In this document: positions 49,171 to 60,600 of the stretch, one piece after another
Layout: every line of letters begins with the position of its first letter
Position numbering within the stretch: position 1 is the first letter of the stretch
Source of the DNA: Membranipora membranacea
Taxonomy: Eukaryota; Bryozoa; Gymnolaemata; Cheilostomatida; Membraniporidae
NCBI GenBank assembly: GCA_914767715.1
Contig: OU612072.1
Span: 25,606,001-25,670,000, forward strand
Direction: 5' to 3'
DNA length: 64,000 bases
Translations under genes and position numbers: made by a program
Notes under the pieces: generated by a model
Databases searched by the model: none
What the model was told of the DNA's origin: nothing
What the model saw: the letters and a program-made list of their open reading frames with translations, nothing else

Positions 49171-50300
49171 ATTCAATCAGTGATAGTAACAACGGTGGAA
49201 TCTCTCCTAGCCAATGCTTTTGCTCTGATTGGTGGGTTGGTAGAAGACCCCCACCACCCACCAATCAGAGCCAACACATTGGCTAAATCTCTCCTAGAAT
49301 AAGCAATATCTTATGTGGAGCACTCATTTCCAGAAACTCTGTAGGCTAACTGAAAAGTCACCCTGCAACTATTGTAGTTTGTTCTAAATGAGATTACCCC
49401 TCGGAGAAATCATACATATTTCTTCCAACACAGATAGAAATTGTGAAGCAATATTTTGATGTTATCTTTTAAATTGATGACTTATCCTGTCTTGTTCCTA
49501 CTCGAAGTTATCTGTCCCTTTCACTTACGGATTGTTTCTGATGAGGTTCACTATTCAGGCCTGCTATAAGCTGAAGCCATTAATCAATTAATTAATGAAT
49601 TCATCATAAAGGTTTTTCTGTACCTGTCCAGTATTTCATATCCCAAACAAAATAGCTCTTTATGTTACAGCTAACAGAAGGTTTATTTTTGTATGTATTG
49701 TTGTTTATCACCTTCACACACTAATTTATGTCGATTCAAAAAATGATTCTTTAACCTATTTATAAAACGCATTCAAGTTGTATATCATGATGTAAATAGT
49801 ATTTTTTAATTCTCATGTTCTGTATTTGGTGGTAACGTGAGCCGATACCGATCAACAAAAACAGAGGGATGTAATAAAACCAGCACTGGCAAATAACATC
49901 GTATTATGTCGTTTAATAACAGTTTCCCTAATTTGTGGTAACTACACATATGAACAGTGCTTCACTGGCATATCATTAGTCATCTCATGTGGAGCCTTCA
50001 AACAACCTAGCATGTTGCCTATTCCTGCGGTCATCTCACCATGGATTTGCTGACCATGTGACCAGGCTATAATAATCCCGATTGGAGCCCTTAGTGGTCT
50101 GTCAGAGTCCTTATAATCTGACTTGACTAATGCACTAATTTTGTTAGAAAATATAAGACTTGCCGACTCCTCTTAATTGTCGAGTATCTGTTCTGTTCTT
50201 TACCCAAGAGGGCAAAACTCTGCCCAGGTCGGAGACTTAGACTGAGTCATAGGCATCGGTTAGTTTGTGACCAATGCATGCATAATAAAAATGCAATAAA
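49171..50300 (+). other. 3' UTR of the ARF gene
   Basis: No exon follows. AATAAA occurs near 49872 and again near 50283 and 50295, so alternative ends are possible. A foldback insertion at 49211-49284 lies at the start of this UTR. Confidence 0.5.
49211..49284. mobile_element. 74-bp foldback element flanked by a 12-bp direct repeat
   Basis: Arms CCAATGCTTTTGCTCTGATT... (left, to 49237) and its near-perfect inverse (49256 on) form a ~27-30 bp stem. AATCTCTCCTAG occurs just before (49199-49210) and just after (about 49285-49296), reading as a target-site duplication. A related fragment (GTGTTGGCTCTGATTG) lies near 48880. It would put a strong hairpin in the ARF mRNA. Confidence 0.72.
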
Positions 50301-51340
50301 GTTGTGGTACCTCATGGTCAGTACTGTAATGCAAATGTAATTCTACTTTTTTTAATATCAGACACAATTGGCACTTTGGCATTCTTTAGTCCTCAAATTT
50401 TTCTTGCAAATTCCACCAAAATTATTAATCCTTCTGGTCATCGTTCATGACATGATATGTTATTTTGTATATTTATTTTGGAAATTCAGTTAATAATAGT
50501 ACGATCATATTAGGGCAGATTCCAATCTGCAAATGAAAATCGGTTCATGTTGTTACGATAAAGAACATCATGACATCACATATATCACAATCATATTTCA
50601 CTGTCACCTGCCATCGCTCAAAATTATCAAAAAAAATACAAAAGAACTAGATAAATATTTGAGGTAGGATAATAAAATATGAGTCTCAGGCACGAGGTAT
50701 GCTGCGTGGTTTAGATATATCCCTTATATTGCCTGTATTGGCATTATTCATCACTCTATTTGAGTTTACTCCACACAAAGGGTAGCATACTAGATGCTAT
50801 CAAAACTACCAAACACTGATAAATTGGAAATTAGCTTCAAGTAATATAAAAAATCATAACACTGAAAAAGTATTGCATAGATCGGTTGACTCACAGTTGG
50901 TTGAATATTTATGACTGTGTAAAAATAATTGCTTGTTCATATAAGATGTAAAATAATCAGTTCCAGTAGTTGTGATAGAAATTAAAATAGTATATTGCTC
51001 ATTTTAGAATTTTGTGTAGCTTCATGATAAATCTGATATGGCTGCTATCACTTGTTGTGATACGCAACAGTAGCGTCACTCACAATAACACAGCAGTAGT
51101 CTTCATAAAGGTAAGACAATATATACAGAAATGGTCGATGAACAATGTGCAAGAATAGCATAGAATTCAAAAGGTCTCGGCCTCGTTATAGGCTTAATAG
51201 TTAATTAAAATCTGTTGTGAATCGTCATCACAGTCACAGCCCCGACCCGATGATCTGTTTCAGCCGCAACTATTAAAAGGGCTTTAGTCTGGTTGTGTCA
51301 TATTTAAATGTGCGTAATTTACTTTGGTTGTCACATCTCA
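50301..51340. other. Intergenic region with the probable 3' end of the CTHRC1-module gene
   Basis: No coding exon seen. On the minus strand AATAAA lies near 50470, a candidate poly(A) signal for the convergent gene whose stop is at 51604. Confidence 0.4.
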
Positions 51341-51391
51341 TAGGAGAGGCACTTTAGTCGAGTGGTCACTGTTTATAGGAGGGGGGCACTA

Positions 51392-51625
51392 TGCCCTAGT
51401 CACAGCTCATAGGGGAGGCGCTTTTATAGGAGGGGGGGCACTTAGCCCTAGTCACAGCTCATAGGGGAGGCGCTTTTATAGGAGGGGGGTCACTTAGCCC
51501 TAGTCACAGCTCATAGGGGAGGCGATTTTATAGGAGGGGGGGCACTTAGCCCTAGTCACAGCTCATAGGGGAGGCGATTTTATAGGAGGGGGGGCACTTA
51601 GCCCTAGTCACAGCTCATAGGGGAG
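51392..51625. repeat. 52-bp minisatellite spanning the stop codon of the CTHRC1-module gene
   Basis: Five copies (CACAGCTCATAGGGGA starts at about 51401, 51453, 51505, 51557, 51609), and a diverged sixth near 51330. The unit contains, on the minus strand, the final codons and stop (CCTATGAGCTGTGACTAG) of the gene, so the terminus of the coding sequence was multiplied into the 3' UTR. Confidence 0.85.
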
Positions 51626-54600
51626 CCAGTGTTACATACTTTATCACTCTCTAATGCCACCTCCTCGACCATCAGATGGAAGGAGCTGCCCCAGCCGGTG
51701 TAAGCTTGACCTCGGTTACCGTACCCGTAACAGTTACCCACGTGATAACTTATACGAAGATCACCTGCCGTCTTACCGAGACATACACCAGAAACTGTAA
51801 CAAAATATATAGTAGGAATATGTTTTACAAGTAATTAAAGCATTGGCTTTCATTATTATAGACGGAAGCTGATCACACAACTTAACATTTTTCTATAGTA
51901 CAGCAGTGTGTATTTTCTATAGTACAGCGGTGTGTACAGCAGTGTGTACAGCAGTGTGTACAGAAGTGTGTATTCTCTTTAGGTAAATTGGTGCTTCTGG
52001 GTCATAGAATAAACACTAAAATTGTTTTGTATGTAATTTTATACAGTCTGTATATATCTGTATATACCTGTATATACCTGTATATACCTGTATATACCTG
52101 TATATACCTGTATATACCTGTATATACCTGTATATAGCTGTATATACCTGTATATATCTGTATATATCTGTATATATCTGTATATACCTGTATATAACTG
52201 TATATAACTGTATATAACTGTATATATCTGTATATACCTGTATATACCTGTATATACCTGTATATATCTGTATATATCTGTATATAGCTGTATATATCTG
52301 TATATACCTGTATATATCTGTATATAACTGTATATAACTGTATATACCTGTATATACCTGTATATATCTGTATATATCTGTATATACCTGTATATACCTG
52401 TATATATCTGTATATACCTGTATATACCTGTATATACCTGTATATATCTGTATATATCTGTATATATCTGTATATACCTGTATATACCTGTATATATCTG
52501 TATATACCTGTATATACCTGTATATATCTGTATATACCTGTATATACCTGTATATATCTGTATATATCTGTATATAGCTGTATATAGCTGTATATATCTG
52601 TATATACCTGTATATATCTGTATATAACTGTATATAACTGTATATAACTGTATATAACTGTATATACCTGTATATACCTGTATATATCTGTATATATCTG
52701 TATATACCTGTATATATCTGTATATATCTGTATATATCTGTATATACCTGTATATACCTGTATATATCTGTATATATCTGTATATATCTGTATATATCTG
52801 TATATATCTGTATATATCTGTATATATCTGTATATATATGTAAACTCTAGAACCAGACCCCATCAGGGATTTCAATCTGATAGTGGAACACAGTATTTTC
52901 TTTATTGGCCAAGAAAGTTTGACATCCCAAATCTAAACTTCTAATTTTTTGGCCCTGACAAGCATCATCTACAATACTCATCGGGCAGAGTAATTCAGAC
53001 ATGGCCCCTTCAGACATGACCCCTTCAGACATGACCCTCTGTCTTGCCGCTCTCTGATTATACACATACCTTGCATGGGGTGATGGAAGTTAGATTCGTA
53101 GTTGAAGTAGTAAACTCCTTCTACTGGTCCTGGATTGTTACATTCTGCGTTATCTATCTGGAACCACCTAAAAGTGTAAGTATACTCATATACTGGGATC
53201 AGGGGTAGCTCAGTGTTAGAGACGTCGGATCAACGAGCCCCACCAGTTAACTGTTTGTAAAGAAATACCTGATTTGAAAATACATATACCTATATCCATG
53301 TACATGTACATGTACATACAGCTATAAATATGCTTCTTAGCTGCAGTGTTGATATTTCATCTAATGGGCTGTGAACTGTGAACCAATCTGCGGCATCAGG
53401 CTCAGAAGTTCAAGTCATGGCCTCAAGGTTCAACTAGGGGACAACTTCAAAGCTAAATTGTCTGAAAATTGTAACTTACTCAAAAGAATCTTCTTTTTTT
53501 TGCAAAATCGATGAATTTAAAGGCGAATAATCCAGATTATTTTTCTAATTTGTGCTAAGAACTTGACCCAATACATGTGATAAAGAATGAGCAGTTTCCA
53601 TTACTTTCAATATTACTGAAGAACCACAGGTGCAGCCAAATGACCCCCCTATAACCATGGCATGTGATCTCAGATTTCATATGACACGGTCGATTAAAAT
53701 CAGTTGGTCATATTACACGCCACATCCCGAAGTATCCCGAAGAAAAATATTGGTTGCCTTAAGGGCGAGGCGATTTCTGCATCAAGTTGCTCTTTGTTTG
53801 CAGGCAGGTCATCATGTTATATGACCTAGTACGTCATGTGACCTAGTACGTCATGTGACCTAGTACGTCATGTGACCTAGTACGTCATGTGACCTAGTAC
53901 GTCATGTGACCTAGTACGTCATGTGACCTAGTACGTCATGTGACCTACCATCGAGTACATCTATCGTATCCACTTTGGTAGATAGACCTGTGATCCCCGG
54001 AGGATGTCAGCCTCAGAGCCGTCCAATCATTGTGTTTGGTGTAAGTAAACCATTTCAGCTCCTGGTTATCTCCTTCGTGATTCCAGAGGAAGTAATGCCA
54101 TCGATACACATTAGAGAAAGCGTTCCTTAGTACACGTCGATCATTCGTCACAACTGTCAGGAGAAAAGTACAGATTAGCGAAAGCATTCCTGAGTACGCG
54201 ACAATCATATTTCACAACTGTCAGGAGAAAATATTCAATCTATGAATATAAATAAAGGGGCGGGGATCGGTACCTCTACTAGAACGAGACATCTTAGCGG
54301 GAAGGTACCTTAAATTTGACGAATATTCTTTTTCAGAAAGTTAGGCTACGCCAATCAATTCACACTTTACCCATCAGTGCAAGCTCTTTCAATATATTTG
54401 GTTACACAGAATGAGCCTCATAACTCTCAAGTAGACACGATATGGATTGTCTAAATTTCATGCAAGAAAATATGCTTCCACCAAGTCAACAGAAATTTAC
54501 CCCTCGCTAGTTTTCTCGCTTTAGTGAAACAACTTTAGAGGCAGAGAGGTGTTAGAATTGACAATCACGAAGCCAGACGAGCAGGGTCATGATGCAGATT

Positions 54601-57600
54601 ATTAAGATATATAGAATAAGTATTTTTTTCACTTACCTGCATCAAGTCTTGCGTTCTGTCTGACTTCCTCTATATGCATTCTCATACCACTGTTCCAGCC
54701 AGTGTGGAAGTAGGAGGGGTTCTGTGTGGATCCGTAGTGACACTCATGAGTTCGTACTTGTATGTAATGATCACCGGCTGTGATTCCCTCACATATGCCC
54801 TCAACTTAAACAGACAATACAGAGCCCCTCAATAAAGTATGTTCAAATACACAATTAGATCTGAAACTAGAGTCTGTGATGATGAAAAAAATTGCTATTG
54901 CAAAACTTTGTTTGAAAGAATATCAATGGCATATATAGAGATCAAACGGTTACAAGTGAGTTTGTGGCATTCCATCGCCAATCATCCCGAGTGCTTGTCA
55001 ATTGACTGCCACAAACTCTTGCTTGCTGCAGCGTGAGCGCCTAAACTGACATTCTATATGATGTCTGTAAACTCTATATGATGTCTGTGAACTCTATATG
55101 ATGATGATAGATGAAAATTTGGATCATCTTGGAAAAACTCTTAACATTAAATCTCTGAAAGATGAGGTTTAATTCCACCAAAAGACATCAAAAGAGACAA
55201 GACCTATTTCGAAATTCCTACGGTAATTGTGACTTACTTGTATGACCGACGAGCATGTTAGCATGGTAACTCGGACATCCGTGGGTCGTCGGGTGGATCA
55301 CGACATCAAGATCCTGAGAACAGGCTGTACCATCGATAAACACTCGCCTGGCAAAATGAGAACAAGAATATTTATAAACAATCATGATTTGAATTTAATT
55401 ATACATCAGTGCATGAGTAAATCACGATCTATTTAAACAATGTAGCTTTTTTTGCAGCAACAGATAGCATTATTATGATTTTACTAAATTTTGAAAAGAC
55501 GTTTTGATCATTGTTGTAAATGATGGGTAAAATTTGTTAGTTGACCTGAGTGGCTTGATAAGATAAAGTGCCAATAAGAATAGGCAGTTGAACCTATTAG
55601 ATACAAAATTTGTATCTAAGAAGTTCAACTCCCTTATCGATACACCGAATCTGATTTCAGTGGTTTTCTCTTGAACAAAGCTTGTATTTTGCTACCTGGT
55701 GTGCGGCTTGTGCGCTATATTGAGCTCAGAATACCTGGTCTGGTGATCAGACTGATTACTATCTGTCTGCTCAGACTGATTACTATCTAGCTGCTCAGAC
55801 TACCTACCATCTAGAGCAGGTACTGACACTATTAAACATCTCAGATCTCATTGTAGCCTGAAATTTTATCCTCAGATTTGTGTCTGAAGCAGCCTTCTTG
55901 TAATTATCAGATTGCTAAAATAGATAATAAAAGACTCATTGGGCGACGTTACGGTCATTTTCATGTAGGAAAATTAAGCTTATCACCCTTCATCGTTTTC
56001 ATGGAGGAGAAACAACTTGAGGGCAAAAACGGACAGGTGTATAAGCAGACCATAACATTCAGCTAGCTCTTGTTTGGGTTTTTGAGAAAAAAAAATCATT
56101 TTTACTATTTATACTGTTATTTTATACATATTTTTATGCTACATGTACTTCTATTTTTACTATACTGTTCATCGAGGTAGCCAGTCAAATTCGTTTTATG
56201 TTGTGACATACTTACAAATACGACAGCATTGTATTGGTGGTGATGAGTGGAAGATGAGGTCGCCTGATACTGATAGTTAAACACTGACAGTCCTGGACAT
56301 GGTTTGGCTGAAAAAAAAAGAAAAGTTCTCATAATATGATGATAGACAATCACGTGGATGTGGATGGGCCAACAGATAAATGTTGCTGTATCAAATATTG
56401 TTAGCGCTAGAGATGAAAGTCATATTTAATAGTGACTGTCAATTTTCCATAGCTGATTAACATTGATGATACAGCTGAGCTGACACAAGAAAATAATTAA
56501 TATGAATAGTGGAGTCCCTATTCACCATTTTAATATCACCCGAGGGGACAACTCTTTCTTTGACAGCTCCAGAAGAAGATTGAAAAACTGTGCTGTCGCC
56601 TAAACCACCAACAAAGGTTTCCTGGAATGGCTTAGTTTGGAGAGAGTGATGAAGAAGCTCTACCGGCTAATTTCCGGTTAATAAGAAACAGAAGATTTGG
56701 CTGCCCCTAAAGAGGGATGCAAGGTGCCATAAACCCTCATACTGAGAATGTGATACATATCCTAGAAAACTAGAATGTATCCTGGGAGTGTGAGGCCATG
56801 GAAGACCACTTGAACTGAGTGTGCATCAAGCCGCCAAAATAGAAACTGGCAATAATCGACCATTGGCAGTGACAGTGACAGTGACAGTGATCTTAGCCGA
56901 TAGGCCGAGAAGTGATTCACTGGCTATTTAGGCTTTGGGTGTATCTTATGTGATCAAAGTTAATCGTCTACAAAGGACTGTTTGACATAGCACAGCTGAA
57001 CTTACTATGAGGTCCAGTGCGAGGGACGATCTCCATGATGATGAGCTGCCTGACGTTATGCCATCCTGTATAACCATCAGTGTTACCGTATCCAGGACAG
57101 GCAGCGATCCTCAGATCTATCCTCCTGTTACCGCTCGCGATGTTATAGCATGTACCATCGACTGGAGATATAGAGAATGCAAAGCTATTATTTAGATAAT
57201 TAAGTATTTCAATTTTCATTCGGCCTGTAAATTCAACTTCAAGAAATTTATTGATGATTATGTTCTTTTTGTATTATATGACACGGGTATGTGACTTGAT
57301 AACCTGTTGCGTTGGGAGACCACATCAAGGACAGAAACGGAGCATACAATCGACAGCTATCAGAGTAATATACAAACCTATGAGTACAAAAATATCCTAA
57401 ATTTACAGTCATTGCAAAACAAAACACATAACAGAAATAGATTCATATAGATATATAGTCTACATCAAATCTTATCTAATTTATCAGCATTTGAGTTGCT
57501 TTCGTTCAAGTAGCTTTAATTGTTAGAGGGGAAACATTCCCAAATAAATTCAAATTTGATCAGGGAGTTTTCTCCCAAACCCTCTTATTAGATCTAACTT

Positions 57601-60600
57601 GATCTAGGCTCCGTCCCCGCCTGGACTTACTTGAGGAGGCTCTGTGCATATCCCCAGTCTGTGCGGAGTAATCTACCCTCCCTATCTTATAAGGACTGTT
57701 ACATTCTGATCCATCGAAGGTAACATACCACTGGTGACAGTGACCAGGGGACTGGTGATGTCCTCGGAAACTTGTGTGGTAGATAACTCGTATGTAAGTA
57801 TCATCTCTTGTCTTAGGGTAAGTCACATACTATAATAAGAACATTAGTGTAAGTCATGTACTATAATAGGAACAATGTATATACACCCGAGGGTGCTGGG
57901 GCAGGAACAATCAACCTTGAAAATTCCTCCAATTTGGCTCAAACTCCTGTCACCTGCGGCACCTCTCGCCTGTCAGTGAATAGCAAGCGCGCTAACCGAT
58001 TACGCCATCTCACCAAGAACATGTTTAATGCTGTTCAAACAAAAATTATTTTTGGGCATTTGAGTTTTGTTTTCAACAGAATGAAGACAGCTGCAGGTGC
58101 AGGTGCTGCAGTGGGTTCCTTACACAGAGGTGTAAGGTATAGCTCTATCAACAGGCACTATCTACATAGTAGGTAGATGAAAATAAAACTCATGTGTATG
58201 GCAAACGAACACCAATCCGATATTGGTGCTGTCATTACCATGCAAATGCTAATATTTGATAATTTCTTCTTGAGAATATGAGACTTGTGCCTTGAAATAT
58301 TAGATGACCTCGTCATACCTGGAATATTCCGCTGTCTGTGCCGTCACTGACTCTGCCTCCGTAGTAGTATTTAATGTTAGTATACTCCTCATGAAAGTCG
58401 CAGTCAGAATTATCGGCTGAATCAAAAATAGAAAATTAAAAAATAGAGAAAGGTTATAGGGCAAAGACGTAATACAAATAAACCTAGACAGGCACTATTG
58501 TGTTTAAATTCTATGGGAAATTTTAAGAAGCAATAACAACCCTATGGTCAGGACATACCTAATTTTATGGTAGGCCTATGCTATTGTGAGGCTAGATCAA
58601 GGATGATCCAATTTGTCTGCATTTAGTGTTTGACCAAGCGGCGGCTCATCCATAGAATGGGAACGACCGGACTGTGGGAAAATCGGATCAAACTTGTTCT
58701 TATGTGAGCTGGCTATTTCATCAGAAAGTAGCTGAGTACTTCTACCAAACATCTCAATGTTGCAGCTTCGGAAAAATCACTGTTAGTTTGCAAAGCACTT
58801 ATTCATAGAAGACTAATAATTTAATGGTAGTGCGGAGGAATTGTCAAAGAAACTAAAATGTTCATGGTTAACAAACAGGATACAGAGTGGAGCAACTCCA
58901 ACTCCAAAATAAAGTAGTTTTAGGAAAGTTGAGATAAATCCCTCACCGATACAGTACGGATAAGGAGTGAAATCTCCGTCCTGGTCACAAAGAGCGTAAC
59001 AGTTAGCTCCAGAGGCACATGAGATACCGGAGCATATGTCACTACTAGACTGTAAGGATAAGGAATAATTAGTATGTTATATTTAGTATGTAATATGTAG
59101 GTTTTTATCAGTAGTGGTAGTTGACAGGGAGCTTAAGTCATTTTAAACTGTTAAGTCTGATAGAATTGCAGTGCAGCTTTTACAACACGGCCCGCAATCT
59201 TTCGGCGCCAAGCATCATACAATAAACACGAGGGCTGTTGAAGTATAAGTTCCTGCTTCTTCCTGGTATTCCTACATCAATTACCTTGTCGAAAGGTGGC
59301 TGAGAATTGAGTGGCACTACAAGCAACCCTGGGGCGGAGTTAGAACACTCATACTGAGGCCATTTATAAATACAAACTTAAATTTGTTTGCAATTGCTAC
59401 AGATAGATTTGGATGTGCTCTTGGGTCAGATTATTGATCTAAATGGAACAGATATTTCTGCAAACGAGATGAAGATCTATGGTGTACTTAAAATTCCCAG
59501 CATATAAAGTTGACTACTGCTAACAGAATTTACCCAAATAGTTGCCAAGCCTATATCATAACTTGGTCAGTTCCTAAACCATTTTAGGATTTTAATGGCG
59601 TAATCCTGTAATTGGAATAATAACAAAGGCAAGTATCTATCTGTTTACACATCCCCATCATTGGAATTACAAATATCACTTGATACAATAATACATGTAG
59701 CCTACTATTCTGCCTTTATTTGTTGTAATAAGACCACTAGAACACAAGCTAAACGCAAACCAACACTAGTTGGCAATACGCTGAAACACCCTTGTTGGAA
59801 GTGGTATGAAGTTAAAAACATGTTTGTAATTTCTGTTATATTTGTGAATATGTGATGATAAATGACACCAACAATCGGGTCAACAGTTTGTGAAAACCTT
59901 TTTTTCATGGATTGATTTCACAGAAATCCAGATGAGTAAGTCATCTCCCTTAGCGTTCTGTCAGAAACCCATAATATTTTGGCTTCAAACATTTTGAGAA
60001 GCAGTCTCTTCCTGTTTAATTGCAGGTACGGAGTACTACCACGCTTGACTTCCTGCTGCTACCTGCTGTCCTTATGACTGCTCACTGAAAAGTTTGGAAC
60101 AATCTTCACATGTGTTCAGCTTTCTATATCTTTTCAAAATTAATTAACGTCAGAGCTAGGACGTTTTCTATGCCTTATGACACAGCATTATTACCTATTT
60201 GAGGACTTGTATTTATATTTATGTATTTAGGGACAAACAGAACAATCGAGTTTATGAAAGGCACGCCTCTCATAACAGGAAAGTACTTGAGGGCAATTTC
60301 CTGTTCAAGTATTTGAGCTCAAGTGTGACTGCCCTTGGGCCGAAAAAGGTTACCTCATTTACAAACAAATATTTGTAATTCAGAGGGTACAATTCTTTAT
60401 CAACACATGATCCTACTAAAATAAAATAGGTCAGACGTCACACAAACAGGAAATGTCAACTCAAATACCAAACTGGCCTGATTTTTAACATCTCTCCCGG
60501 CTAACATCAAATCCTTGATGTCTCCTGGATGACTTTCAAGATTGTTTTCGGTTGATTTTATGTCAGTTACGAAAAATCCGATTGGAATGCTAGCTAGACC

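Noticed and set aside
52039-52875. 278-codon open frame with a YRYIQIYTG-type repeat protein (-)
   Set aside because: It is the 10-bp satellite read in one frame. No version of the unit can contain a stop, and the array lies in the last intron of a well-supported gene.
53205-53280. Functional tRNA gene
   Set aside because: Only a 5' half with an A box; no closing acceptor stem, T-loop or B box at the right distance.
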